DNA of 29,620 bases from contig UQSX01000027.1 in assembly GCA_900543715.1 (NCBI GenBank), positions 1 through 29,620 of the forward strand, given 5' to 3'. The stretch is from an uncultured Blautia sp. (GTDB taxonomy: Bacteria; Bacillota; Clostridia; Lachnospirales; Lachnospiraceae). The notes below the pieces were generated by a model. The model did no database searches, was not told the DNA's origin, and was given only the letters and a program-made list of their open reading frames with translations. The translations under genes were made by a program, and so were the position numbers. Positions 17,186 to 25,761 of the stretch are shown here, piece after piece; position 1 is the first letter of the stretch, and each line of letters begins with the position of its first letter.

Positions 17186-17213
17186 TTGACAAAAATGCAG
17201 ATTCAATTATAAT
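17186..17213 (+). promoter_or_regulatory. Near-consensus promoter of the opp operon
   Basis: TTGACA (17186-17191), a 16-base spacer and TATAAT (17208-17213). Both boxes are perfect consensus, so expression should be strong unless repressed. The leader of about 118 bases can form a stem: TCGCT plus ATAG near 17232-17240 pairs with CTAT and AGCGA near 17261-17274, with a 4-base bulge. A GATTG-CT-CAATC hairpin lies just before it. No known riboswitch is recognised. Confidence 0.8.
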
Positions 17214-17336
17214 AAAGAGGATTGCTCAATCGCTATAGCAGACTGGTATGGTTTGGTTTTCTATAGTAAAGCGAAGAAGTAGATAAGACTAATTTTGACT
17301 TCAGGATTGAGGCATCAGAAAGGGAGGAATTCTAAG

Positions 17337-19022
17337 ATGAAAATGAAGAAAATCTTAGCAATGGCTTTAGCCAGCGCCATGGTTCTGTCCTTAGGCGCAT
17401 GTGGAAGCTCTGATTCCGGCAGTACTTCCGGTTCAGATTCCAGTGCAGCCAGCGATGGAACAGAAGCAGCTAGTTCAGCTTTCCCGGGAACTGCTGAAGA
17501 TGATACTTATGTAGTGGACCTTCGTGCAGAACCCCCTGAATTGAACAGTATTCTGACAACAGACGTTGCTTCCGGAGATATTCTCCGTGAGGTTATGGTA
17601 GGTCTTTACAAGCTGGATGAGAACGATACTCCTCAGGCAGACTTAGCTGAGACAACAGAAGTCAGCGATGACGGACGTACTTATACGATGACTCTTCGTC
17701 AGGATGCAAAATGGACAAACGGTGAGCCTGTAACTGCACACGATTTCGTGTTCTCTTATCAGACCATCTGCAGCAAGGAAGCAGCTTCTTCCTACGCCTT
17801 TATCGTATACGACAACCTGTTAAACGGTAATGAAGTATATGAAGGAACTATGGATCCTTCAGAGTTGGGAGTAAAGGCTCTTGATGATTATACTCTGGAA
17901 GTAACTTTTGAGAACCCGATTCCATATGCAGAGCATCTGTTCTCTTTCGCTTCCTATTACCCAGTGAATCAGAAAGCATATGAAGAGATTGGCGCTGATG
18001 TATATGGAGATGACGCTGACAAGATCGTAACAAATGGTGCTTATACCATTTCCGAGTGGACACACAACGATCACATCACTCTGACTAAGAACGAAGATTT
18101 CTATGATCCTGACAGATGCGCAGTTGGAACCATCCGTTATACAATGATGAACGATGCCAACACCCGTATGAATGCTTTCCAGGGCGGACAGGTTGACTGT
18201 ATCAATCTGAATGCTGACCAGATGGATCAGGCTGAACAGCTTGGTATCAAGACAGAAAGCTATGTGGACAATGGAAACTGGTATATCCAGTTCAATACAC
18301 AGAAAACAGACAAAGGTCTGGACAATGCTAACATTCGCCGCGGACTTGGTATGGCTATTAATACACAGAGCCTGTGCGATGATATTTTAAGAAATGGTTC
18401 TGTTCCGGCTACTGGTCTGGTACCTACTACAATTGCTGGCGCTAATGGTGAAAAATATCGTGACGCTGTAGGCGATGTAGTATCTTACAATGCAGAAGAG
18501 GCGAAGGCTTCCTTTGAGAAAGGCCTTCAGGAGACAGGGCTTAAAGCAGAAGATCTGAAGCTGTCTATCCTCTGCGATGACCAGTCAAGCGGACAGAGAG
18601 ATGCAGAATTCTTCCAGGCACAGTGGAAAGAAGTTCTGGGCATTGATGTAGAGATCACTCCACAGCCATTTAAATCCCGTCTGGCTTCTATGGACAGCGG
18701 CGATTTCGATATGGTTTACGCAGGATGGTCACCAGACTACAATGACCCAATGACATTCCTGGATATGTTCACAACTACCAACGGAAACAACTATGGTAAA
18801 TATTCCAATGCAGAATATGACAGCCTGGTTGCAAGTGCTCTGGTAGAGGGAGATGCTGTGGCACGTCAGGATATGCTGGCTCAGGCAGAGAAGATCGTTA
18901 CAAATGACGATGCAGCAATCTTCCCATTATACTTCAGCGGTGTTACCTATGCGGTATCTGACAAGATTGATAATATGACACGTACTGGATTCCAGGAGTT
19001 CGACTTTACAGATGCAAAATAA
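17337..19022 (+). CDS. oppA: Oligopeptide ABC transporter substrate-binding lipoprotein
   Basis: 561 residues of SBP family 5. The signal peptide has lipobox LGAC (Cys at about 22), then a Ser/Gly/Asp-rich linker (23-50). The mature domain shows the family pattern: LNSILTTD, DGRTYTMTLRQDAKWTNGEPVTAHDFVFSYQ split over about 115-145, NGAYTISEWTHNDHI, and the C-terminal DMVYAGWSPDYNDPMTFLDMF. It captures peptides outside the membrane and delivers them to OppBC. The start at 17337 has AGGGAGG about 9 bases upstream. It is the first gene of oppABCDF, and a long hairpin separates it from oppB, which usually means more oppA than transporter is made. Peptide versus other ligands of this family cannot be settled by sequence alone. 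Confidence 0.93.
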   Translation: MKMKKILAMALASAMVLSLGACGSSDSGSTSGSDSSAASDGTEAASSAFPGTAEDDTYVVDLRAEPPELNSILTTDVASGDILREVMVGLYKLDENDTPQADLAETTEVSDDGRTYTMTLRQDAKWTNGEPVTAHDFVFSYQTICSKEAASSYAFIVYDNLLNGNEVYEGTMDPSELGVKALDDYTLEVTFENPIPYAEHLFSFASYYPVNQKAYEEIGADVYGDDADKIVTNGAYTISEWTHNDHITLTKNEDFYDPDRCAVGTIRYTMMNDANTRMNAFQGGQVDCINLNADQMDQAEQLGIKTESYVDNGNWYIQFNTQKTDKGLDNANIRRGLGMAINTQSLCDDILRNGSVPATGLVPTTIAGANGEKYRDAVGDVVSYNAEEAKASFEKGLQETGLKAEDLKLSILCDDQSSGQRDAEFFQAQWKEVLGIDVEITPQPFKSRLASMDSGDFDMVYAGWSPDYNDPMTFLDMFTTTNGNNYGKYSNAEYDSLVASALVEGDAVARQDMLAQAEKIVTNDDAAIFPLYFSGVTYAVSDKIDNMTRTGFQEFDFTDAK

Positions 19023-19067
19023 TTCAGATTTATACGGCTGACAAAGGTATAATGTGATTTAACGGAT

Positions 19068-19111
19068 AGGAGCCGTTGTCCGGGAGCAGAGATGTTCCCG
19101 GCAGGGCTCCT
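19068..19111 (+). other. Nested hairpin in the oppA-oppB gap
   Basis: The outer stem AGGAGCC (19068-19074) pairs with GGCTCCT (19105-19111). The inner stem CCGGGA (19080-19085) pairs with TCCCGG (19096-19101). It stands immediately before the longer palindrome at 19114. No T run follows, so it reads as RNA structure rather than a simple terminator. Confidence 0.5.
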
Positions 19112-19113
19112 GT

Positions 19114-19158
19114 CTGTTTATGTAAATCGCAAAGGTCCTTTGCGATTTACATAAACAG
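19114..19158. repeat. Perfect 22-bp inverted repeat between oppA and oppB
   Basis: Bases 19114-19135 and 19137-19158 are exact reverse complements around a single T. In RNA this gives a hairpin of about 20 bp with a tiny loop. No T run follows on either strand, which argues against an intrinsic terminator. A likely role, by analogy with other transporter operons, is a barrier to 3'-5' decay that protects oppA mRNA, or an RNase III-type processing site. It could also be the footprint of a small mobile repeat. Confidence 0.7.
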
Positions 19159-19198
19159 TAAAGTGAAAAATAAAAGACAAAAGAAAGGAGCTGTTATC

Positions 19199-20152
19199 TT
19201 GGCGAATCAGTTACGCTATATTTTAAAGAGGATTATTTATTCCTTTATCACAATCTTAGTTCTGACAAGTATTACCTTCCTTCTGATGCAGCTGCTCCCG
19301 GGCGATCCCTTCACCGGCGGAAAAGATATTCCCGATACGGTTATGGAAGCCCTGAAAGCAAAGTACGGTCTGGATAAACCGGTGCTTCAGCAGCTGTTTA
19401 TGTACATTGGCAATGCCCTTCAGGGAGACTTTGGAATTTCCATTCCGGACGGAAGAGCGGTCACGGATATTATTAAGGATGCGTTTCCAGTCTCTTTTGA
19501 TCTGGGTGTCCGGGCTCTGCTGTTTGCATTTATCATGGGTATCCTTCTGGGTATCGTTGCAGCGGTAAAAAGAGGAACTGCATGGGACAGCGGCGCTATG
19601 TTCCTGGCATTGGTAGGTGTGTCTGTGCCTTCTTTCATTATGGGCGCATTATTACAGTATTTCCTTGCACTGAAGCTTGGACAGGCTACAGGCGTACAGG
19701 TCTTCTCCATTGTTGGATGGAATGACTGGCACAGTAAAATCCTTCCGGCTTTTGCTCTGGCCTTTGGTTCCATGGCTACAGTAAGCCGTCTTATGCGTAC
19801 CAGTATGCTGGATGTATTAAGCCAGGATTATATTAAAACTGCAAAGGCAAAAGGACTGAGCCAGAGACAGATCATCTGGAGACACGCTGTCCGGAATGCC
19901 ATCATGCCGGTTATTACAGTAATGGGACCTTTGGTGGCTGCTGTTCTTACGGGAGCATTTGTAGTAGAAAACATTTTTGCAATCCCGGGACTGGGCAGAT
20001 ACTTTGTAACCAGTGTACAGACTAATAATTATACGCTGATCGCAGGCACTACGGTATTTTATGGAACTTTCCTGATTCTTGCCAATCTGGTAGTAGATAT
20101 TATCTACGGCCTGATCGATCCACGTATCAAACTGACAGGCAGAAAGGAGTAA
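19199..20152 (+). CDS. oppB: Oligopeptide ABC transporter permease OppB
   Basis: 317 residues. I chose the TTG at 19199, with AAAGGAG about 8 bases upstream; an earlier in-frame codon would run the frame back through the palindrome. The protein begins ANQLRYILKRIIYSFITILVL, the standard OppB/DppB N-terminal span. LPGDPF and the conserved GLDKPVLQQ follow, with six membrane spans and the EAA loop (YIKTAKAKGLSQRQIIWRHAVRNAIMP, about 230-257, only key part given) before the last spans. It pairs with OppC, 8 bases downstream, to form the pore. Confidence 0.94.
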   Translation: MANQLRYILKRIIYSFITILVLTSITFLLMQLLPGDPFTGGKDIPDTVMEALKAKYGLDKPVLQQLFMYIGNALQGDFGISIPDGRAVTDIIKDAFPVSFDLGVRALLFAFIMGILLGIVAAVKRGTAWDSGAMFLALVGVSVPSFIMGALLQYFLALKLGQATGVQVFSIVGWNDWHSKILPAFALAFGSMATVSRLMRTSMLDVLSQDYIKTAKAKGLSQRQIIWRHAVRNAIMPVITVMGPLVAAVLTGAFVVENIFAIPGLGRYFVTSVQTNNYTLIAGTTVFYGTFLILANLVVDIIYGLIDPRIKLTGRKE

Positions 20153-20159
20153 AAGTATA

Positions 20160-21158
20160 ATGGCAAAGAAGAAAAAACTGCAGGCGACCCAAGCGACGAA
20201 ATACACTCCCTATGATGTCAGCGGAAAGATCGGAGGAGATGCTTTCGAAGTCATCGGTTCTGACGCTTCTTCCATGGAGGCTATTGCCCGTCCTTCTATC
20301 AGCTTTATGAAAGACGCCTGGAACCGTATACGGAAAAGTAAAGTAGCCATTGTCTGTATGACGATTTTGGCACTGATCATACTGGGAGCTATTTTCCTTC
20401 CCATGATATGTCCTTTCGGCTATGAGCAGCAGAACGTTGCTTTTCAGAATAAACCGATCATGTCCCCGGATTCTGTAACCGGACAGATGCATATTTTCGG
20501 AACCGATAATCTGGGCCGTGATGTATTTGCAAGAGTATGGTACGGCGCCAGGATTTCTCTGACGATCGCTGTTGCCGTGGCTCTCATCGACTGTTTTGTA
20601 GGTGTTCTCTACGGCGGTATTTCCGGATACTTCGGCGGTGCGGTGGATACGGTTATGATGCGTATCCTGGAGATCATCAGCGGTATTCCTTATCTGATCA
20701 TCGTTATCCTTCTGATGACCGTTATGGAAAGAGGAATGGGAACGATCATCGTGGCCTACTCCCTTACAGGATGGACCGGTATGGCCCGTCTGGTAAGAGG
20801 CCAGGTGGTAAGCTTAAAGGAACAGGAATTTGTTATTGCGGCAAAATCCATGGGAGCTTCTCCAGCTCGTATCATCGGAAAACATCTGGTTCCAAACGTA
20901 CTTAGCGTTATCATCGTAAATATTACTCTGGATATCCCGAATGTTATTTTTACGGAAGCATTCCTGTCCATGCTGGGCCTTGGTATTGCTCCGCCTCAGT
21001 CTTCCTGGGGTATGATGGCAAATAATGCTATTCAGGTATTCCAGATGTATCCTACACAGCTGATCGTGGTAGCTCTGTTTATCTGTGTGACCATGTTGTC
21101 CTTTAACCTGCTGGGAGACCAGCTCCGTGATGCATTCGACCCGAAATTAAGGAGGTAA
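20160..21158 (+). CDS. oppC: Oligopeptide ABC transporter permease OppC
   Basis: 332 residues. A hydrophilic cytoplasmic N-terminus of about 60 residues with a Lys-rich start (AKKKKLQATQA) precedes the OppC N-terminal span (KVAIVCMTILALIILGAIF). Then come HIFGTDNLGRDVFARVWYGAR, the family signature, and the EAA loop (VIAAKSMGASPARIIGKHLVPN). About six membrane spans in total. It forms the translocation pore with OppB. AAAGGAG lies ahead of the ATG, and oppD begins 5 bases after its stop. Confidence 0.95.
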   Translation: MAKKKKLQATQATKYTPYDVSGKIGGDAFEVIGSDASSMEAIARPSISFMKDAWNRIRKSKVAIVCMTILALIILGAIFLPMICPFGYEQQNVAFQNKPIMSPDSVTGQMHIFGTDNLGRDVFARVWYGARISLTIAVAVALIDCFVGVLYGGISGYFGGAVDTVMMRILEIISGIPYLIIVILLMTVMERGMGTIIVAYSLTGWTGMARLVRGQVVSLKEQEFVIAAKSMGASPARIIGKHLVPNVLSVIIVNITLDIPNVIFTEAFLSMLGLGIAPPQSSWGMMANNAIQVFQMYPTQLIVVALFICVTMLSFNLLGDQLRDAFDPKLRR

Positions 21159-21162
21159 GAAA

Positions 21163-22170
21163 ATGGAAAATGTATTAAAGATTGACAACCTCCATGTTTC
21201 CTTCGATACTTACGCAGGAGAGGTTCACGCTGTCCGCGGTGTCAGCCTGGAGGTAAAGAAAGGGGAAGTAATGGCCATAGTGGGAGAATCCGGCTGTGGA
21301 AAAAGTGTTACTGCCCAGACAATCATGAAATTAAACCCTATGCCTCCCGCCCGCATTAAGGAGGGAAGCATTGATCTCTGCGGCAGAGACATCGTAGCTG
21401 CCTCAGAAAAAGAAATGCAGGAAATAAGGGGGCAGGTGGTCAGCATGATCTTCCAGGACCCTATGACCTGTATGAATCCTACTATGAAAGTCGGAAAACA
21501 GCTGACAGAAACTCTGGTAAAGAAAAAGAAGATTGCCAAGGCAGATGCGGAGAAAGAAGCCATCCGTCTGCTGAAACTGGTGCAGATCCCCAACCCGGAG
21601 GAAAGAGCAAAACAGTATCCTCATGAATTTTCCGGCGGTATGCGTCAGAGAGCCATGATCGCTATGGCCCTGGCCTGTAACCCTCAGCTTCTTATTGCCG
21701 ATGAGCCTACTACGGCTCTGGACGTGACCATCCAGGCTCAGATCATGCAGCTTATGGCAAAGATCAAAGAAGAGACAAAGACCGCTATCATCCTGATCAC
21801 CCATGACCTTGGAGTTGTGGCAAATCTGGCTGATGAAGTGTCTGTTATGTATGCAGGCAAGATTGTGGAGAAAGGTTCTGTAAGAGATATTTTCTACAAT
21901 CCGGGACATCCTTATACCGTGGCTCTTCTTCGCAGCCTTCCTACCATTGATACTAAGAAGGATGAGGAGCTGATTTCTATTCCAGGTACTCCTCCGGATC
22001 TGTATGCGCCGCCTCAGGGCTGTGGATTTGCCAGCAGGTGTGAGCATTGTATGAAGATCTGCAAGGCAAATCAGCCGCCTGTATTTGAGCTGGGAGAGGG
22101 ACACACCGCTTCCTGCTGGAGACTTCACCCGGATTTCCCGGGAGCAAAGGAGGGAAAGGTAAATGGATAA
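21163..22170 (+). CDS. oppD: Oligopeptide ABC transporter ATPase OppD
   Basis: 335 residues. Walker A GESGCGKS, signature FSGGMRQR, Walker B LLIADEPTTALD and H-loop ITHDLG are intact. The C-terminal oligopeptide extension (from about 235) includes the cysteine group CGFASRCEHCMKIC with a later Cys (ASCW). In several OppD/DppD-type proteins such cysteines hold an iron-sulfur cluster; here that is an inference. It works as a heterodimer with OppF, whose gene overlaps the last 8 bases of this one. Confidence 0.95.
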   Translation: MENVLKIDNLHVSFDTYAGEVHAVRGVSLEVKKGEVMAIVGESGCGKSVTAQTIMKLNPMPPARIKEGSIDLCGRDIVAASEKEMQEIRGQVVSMIFQDPMTCMNPTMKVGKQLTETLVKKKKIAKADAEKEAIRLLKLVQIPNPEERAKQYPHEFSGGMRQRAMIAMALACNPQLLIADEPTTALDVTIQAQIMQLMAKIKEETKTAIILITHDLGVVANLADEVSVMYAGKIVEKGSVRDIFYNPGHPYTVALLRSLPTIDTKKDEELISIPGTPPDLYAPPQGCGFASRCEHCMKICKANQPPVFELGEGHTASCWRLHPDFPGAKEGKVNG

Positions 22171-23119
22171 ACTGATCACATTAGACCATGTGTCCAAACA
22201 TTTCCATGTAGGAAAAGGCAGGAACCTGGTGGCTGTAAATGATATTTCCCTTGACATATATAAAGGTGAGACTCTGGGTGTGGTAGGTGAGTCTGGATGT
22301 GGTAAATCTACTCTTGGTCGTGTGGTAATGGGAATCTATCCTGCCACAAGCGGAAAAATCCTTTACGATGGAAAAGAAGTAAACATGAAGCATACAAAGG
22401 ACCGCTACAATTATTCCCGGAAAGCTCAGATCATTTTCCAGGATCCATATGCTTCTCTGAATCCCCGTATGACGGTAGGAAGTATTATTGCCGAGGGTAT
22501 GGAGATCCATAAAATGTATGATAAGGAGAAACGTACCCAGAGAGTTTATGAGCTTCTGGAAACTGTAGGACTGAACAGGGAACACGCCAACCGTTTCCCT
22601 CATGAGTTCTCCGGCGGACAGCGTCAGCGTATCGGTATCGCCCGGGCCCTGGCAGTAGAACCAGAATTTATTGTCTGTGACGAGCCGATCTCCGCTCTGG
22701 ACGTTTCCATTCAGAGTCAGATCATCAACCTGTTAAAAGATCTTCAGGAAAAAAATGGCTTTACCTATATGTTCATTGCCCATGACCTGAACATTGTAAA
22801 ATATATTTCTGACCGTATTGCGGTTATGTATCTTGGAAATCTGGTAGAGCTGGCAGACAGTGATGAGATTTATGCTCATACACTTCACCCATACAGCCAG
22901 GCTCTTCTGGCCTCAGTTCCTATTCCGGACCCGGATAAGGAAGCTCAGAAAGAGGCCAGCGTCCTTTCGGGAGACGTACCAAGTCCGATCAATCCAAAAC
23001 CAGGCTGTCCATTTGCTAACCGGTGTAAATATGCCACAGAGAAATGCCATAAGGAATCACCGAAGCTTAGAGAGGCACGGCCAGGACACTTTGTATCCTG
23101 TCATCTGGATATGGAATAA
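22163..23119 (+). CDS. oppF: Oligopeptide ABC transporter ATPase OppF
   Basis: 318 residues. Walker A GESGCGKST, signature FSGGQRQR, Walker B FIVCDEPISALD, H-loop IAHDL, and the C-terminal oligopeptide extension with CPFANRCKYATEKC. The ATG overlaps the end of oppD by 8 bases, with AGGAGGGAAAG upstream, so the two are translationally coupled. It is the last gene of the operon and a strong terminator follows. Confidence 0.95.
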   Translation: MDKLITLDHVSKHFHVGKGRNLVAVNDISLDIYKGETLGVVGESGCGKSTLGRVVMGIYPATSGKILYDGKEVNMKHTKDRYNYSRKAQIIFQDPYASLNPRMTVGSIIAEGMEIHKMYDKEKRTQRVYELLETVGLNREHANRFPHEFSGGQRQRIGIARALAVEPEFIVCDEPISALDVSIQSQIINLLKDLQEKNGFTYMFIAHDLNIVKYISDRIAVMYLGNLVELADSDEIYAHTLHPYSQALLASVPIPDPDKEAQKEASVLSGDVPSPINPKPGCPFANRCKYATEKCHKESPKLREARPGHFVSCHLDME

Positions 23120-23162
23120 AAGAAGATCAGAATGAAAAATCTTTTCAGCTCTGAGAATATAG

Positions 23163-23218
23163 AAAATCTGCTCTGCAGTCCGGTATATTTAGTACCGGAA
23201 CTGCATGAGCAGATTTTT
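23163..23218 (+). terminator. Terminator of the opp operon, overlapping the opposing gene
   Basis: A long stem of 23163-23185 with 23193-23217, broken only by two single-base bulges, a 7-base loop, then a run of six T. The right arm is also the last codons of the minus-strand membrane protein gene (stop at 23189-23191), so transcription from both sides ends in the same element. Confidence 0.85.
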
Positions 23219-24931
23219 TGTTTCCGCCATAGCTGTGATGCCTTCGCCGGCATTTGGCTGGACTTGAGAGTATACCAGATCCAGGCAGAAAAGAGTGAGG
23301 AGTATAAGGCAGATAAGCTTTAATAGTTTCTGGTCTGCTTTGTGGAGAAGATTATCTACAAGAGGCGCCAGTATATATACCACAGTCAGCCCTCCTACTC
23401 CAAAGACCAGGAGACTTTCAGCAGAGGTCCTTCCGTGAAGGTTCAGGAAATATCCGCTGTAGTCCCACCATTTCATACCTCCGGATGTGATCTCCAGGGT
23501 CAGAGAAGCCAGGTACTCCAGAAATCCGCAGAGAAGGACGGCGGCAAAGAATTCTGCCAACGGGTTTTTACGGAAGCGGTACAGCAGGGTCAGGATCAGT
23601 ATGGAGCCGCTGCCGTAAATAGGGAGCCAGGGGCCGTTTAATGCGCCCCGGTTGATAAATTCACCGTCTGTGATCAAAGTCAGGGTCACTTCCCATAGCC
23701 AGCCCAGGAAAGACAGTCCCAGAAAGAGAACGATCAGTGACCAGATCGTATACTGACGCATAAAATGCAGAGATTCGATCTGCCCACGCCGCTTTTCCTG
23801 AGGGATAGGGTAGAGGCGGGTTGGATAAACCTGGCCGTTTAAGGCCTCAGACAATTCCCGGTTTTTCACCTGAAGTCCCTGGAAGCGTTCATATTCTTTT
23901 TCCTGCTTTCCCCAGAAAAGGAGAATGCCCAAATTTCTGGCCAGAAATCCTCTAAAGCCTGGAATTTCAGGGCAGGCGGGTGCAGGAGTCTCCATGATAT
24001 CAAGAATGTCCAGATATTTTTCCATAAGAATCAGAGGATCGGCTTTTTCATAAAGATAATCATCATTTAAAAGATCTGTGTTGGAAAGCTGTGCTTCTTT
24101 TGCAGCATGGCGGAGCCGTATGTAATATTCAGTGAAGACGGCCGTCTTGTATGGATTTGTAAAGAAAATACTGCAGATCCCCAGGGTAAGAGCCCCCAGA
24201 AGGTTCCAGCCCAGAAAAGACAGTTCAAAAAGAAAACATTCCCATTTGTGTCCTTTCATCATTTTTCTGGATAAGGTAATAGCCTGGCGGGCAGTGATAT
24301 CGGGATTTTCTGCAGCGATATAAGGTACCAGGAAGTAGGAGTAGTGCTTGATCACTCCGCCGATAATGGTCAGAGACCAGAAGGCGTGATAAAGATACTT
24401 TACCAGCATGATCCAGGATGTCCTCAGCCATTTTTTGATACGCAGAAGATAGAGAAAGCGTGAAATGGGAACTCTCTCATAGGTATGTCCCTCCAGGAAA
24501 ATACGGCGGAGGATCACGCTAAAGGTATTTTGAATAAAAAACCAGAAGGCAAACAGACCGATAGCACCGGCCAGGATCAGACAGAAAATCTCTGTATTTT
24601 CTGTTCCTGCAAGGGAATTGACAGAGACCGCTGCGGTGACCAGTATAGAATCAGAAGTGGCTTGGTTCAGAACATCGGAAAGCACACCTCTGGTACGCAT
24701 AAACGCTGGAGATTCCTCCAGGATCTCTTCCCATCCAACGTTCCGCCTAGGAACCATAGATTCTGCCGGAAGTTCCAGGACCTGATCAAAGCTCTGTAAA
24801 GTGGAAAAACTCAGGGAACCTTTAAACTCAGAGGCCAGAAAGGCAGAGATCAGGCAGACAGCGGCAAAGATCAGATAGTGTTTTTTCAGGGACTGCTTTC
24901 CTTTTTGCTTTAATTCTTTTCGTACAGACAT
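23189..24931 (-). CDS. Multi-span membrane protein: DUF975-like half fused to CmpB-like (ABC type IV) half
   Basis: About 580 residues from the ATG at 24931; an ATG at 24994 is also possible (601 residues). Neither has a strong ribosome binding site. A start further upstream is excluded if the promoter at 25026-25055 is used. The first half (to about 330) resembles DUF975: an N-terminal span, a loop, several spans, and YFLVPYIAAENPDITARQAI with SRKMMKGHKWECF. A hydrophilic connector of about 100 residues follows. The last 180 residues resemble the putative ABC-transporter type IV/CmpB family: GWLWEV, FINRGALNGPWLPIYG, FLEYLASLTLE and WDYSGYFLNLHGR. Both families are common in Lachnospiraceae and neither has a known function. 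Family names rest on remembered motifs and should be checked. Confidence 0.8.
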   Translation of the reverse strand: MSVRKELKQKGKQSLKKHYLIFAAVCLISAFLASEFKGSLSFSTLQSFDQVLELPAESMVPRRNVGWEEILEESPAFMRTRGVLSDVLNQATSDSILVTAAVSVNSLAGTENTEIFCLILAGAIGLFAFWFFIQNTFSVILRRIFLEGHTYERVPISRFLYLLRIKKWLRTSWIMLVKYLYHAFWSLTIIGGVIKHYSYFLVPYIAAENPDITARQAITLSRKMMKGHKWECFLFELSFLGWNLLGALTLGICSIFFTNPYKTAVFTEYYIRLRHAAKEAQLSNTDLLNDDYLYEKADPLILMEKYLDILDIMETPAPACPEIPGFRGFLARNLGILLFWGKQEKEYERFQGLQVKNRELSEALNGQVYPTRLYPIPQEKRRGQIESLHFMRQYTIWSLIVLFLGLSFLGWLWEVTLTLITDGEFINRGALNGPWLPIYGSGSILILTLLYRFRKNPLAEFFAAVLLCGFLEYLASLTLEITSGGMKWWDYSGYFLNLHGRTSAESLLVFGVGGLTVVYILAPLVDNLLHKADQKLLKLICLILLTLFCLDLVYSQVQPNAGEGITAMAETKNLLMQFRY

Positions 24932-25025
24932 GTGTTCTTTTCCCGGAAATTTTTCCGGATTTCTCCTTTTTTTAGAGCCGGATATTCTTGGCATCCCTGC
25001 TTTACGATTACCCGGTGATACTCTC

Positions 25026-25055
25026 AGTATAGCAAAACCTGAAGGAAGAATGCAA
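25026..25055 (-). promoter_or_regulatory. Promoter of the fused membrane protein gene
   Basis: On the minus strand, TTGCAT (25050-25055), an 18-base spacer and TGC-TATACT (-10 at 25026-25031). Transcription would start near 25019, which excludes a start codon at 25084. Confidence 0.55.
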
Positions 25056-25075
25056 GAAATATACGAATCTTTACA

Positions 25076-25104
25076 TTGCCCCACAGGTTATGATAAGGTA
25101 TAAT
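25076..25104 (+). promoter_or_regulatory. Promoter of the small lipoprotein gene
   Basis: TTGCCC (25076-25081), a 17-base spacer and a perfect TATAAT (25099-25104). The start near 25111 supports ATG 25141 as the first codon. It is arranged back to back with the divergent membrane protein promoter. Confidence 0.6.
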
Positions 25105-25140
25105 AAGGACAAAGAAGAGGAAAAAAGCGAGGTGGGAATC

Positions 25141-25650
25141 ATGAGAAAAAAATTCTGTGTGCTGGCGGCTGTTTTACTGGCAGCACTGCAGGGCTGTGGA
25201 GGCGGACAGGAAGACACAGGAGCAGACAATGTGGAAGAAGTAGTAGAAAACCTGTTTGAAGATCTGGAGGAAGAAGAGTATGAAGAAATACGCGGACAGG
25301 CAGATGGAGACAGCTCTACAGAGGCTCTTGCCAGTACAGAACTTCCTCAGTGGGTCAGCGAGAGATTTCAAGAGTATATGACGGAAGAAGGATATGCAGA
25401 CCTGACAGGAACCGGGATGTATGAGATTCCTGTAAATGCTTTTGCCCAGGATAAGGAAATATCTCTTGAGAACCTTGAAATCCGGCAGGAAGAGGAAAAT
25501 TATGAGATCAGCGGCGAACTTACGGTCAGCGGCCAAGGAGGGGAGAATACTATCCAGATACAGGGAAGCGCCCAGACAGACCAGGAAGGTCTGGTCAGCT
25601 ATCTGAACATCAGTAATATGCAGGAAATCGAAGAAGCTGTCCAGTCTTAA
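25141..25650 (+). CDS. Small acidic lipoprotein of unknown function
   Basis: 169 residues. The signal peptide has a lipobox-like LQGC (Cys19), so the mature protein should be lipid-anchored on the outer face of the membrane. Residues 23-60 are very acidic (runs of Glu around EDLEEEEYEE). The rest reads as a mixed, probably beta-rich domain: ENLEIRQEEENYEISGELTV, then GGENTIQIQGSAQTDQEG. GAGGTGGG lies about 6 bases before the ATG. I do not recognise the family and propose no function. It has its own promoter and a terminator 36 bases downstream, so it is a single-gene unit. Confidence 0.8.
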   Translation: MRKKFCVLAAVLLAALQGCGGGQEDTGADNVEEVVENLFEDLEEEEYEEIRGQADGDSSTEALASTELPQWVSERFQEYMTEEGYADLTGTGMYEIPVNAFAQDKEISLENLEIRQEEENYEISGELTVSGQGGENTIQIQGSAQTDQEGLVSYLNISNMQEIEEAVQS

Positions 25651-25685
25651 AGATTTCTAGTAGAAAATGATCCGGCACAGAAACA

Positions 25686-25732
25686 CCCCTCAGGGGCGGG
25701 AGATACATTCTCACGTCTCTGAGGGGCTTTTT
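25686..25732 (+). terminator. Terminator after the small lipoprotein gene
   Basis: CCCCTCA (25686-25692) pairs with TGAGGGG (25720-25726), with an inner GAGA/TCTC stem, then CTTTTT. A second small stem, TCCCCG with CGGGGA (25735-25758), follows before the stop of the opposing GH25 gene. Confidence 0.8.
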
Positions 25733-25761
25733 GGTCCCCGTAAAGAAGAATCCGGGGAATG

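Noticed and set aside
19048..19053. TATAAT after oppA as an internal promoter for oppB
   Set aside because: There is no -35 box at suitable distance and no extended -10; left as unproven.
23132..23323. Small open frame after oppF
   Set aside because: It runs across the opp terminator and is antisense to the end of the membrane protein gene.
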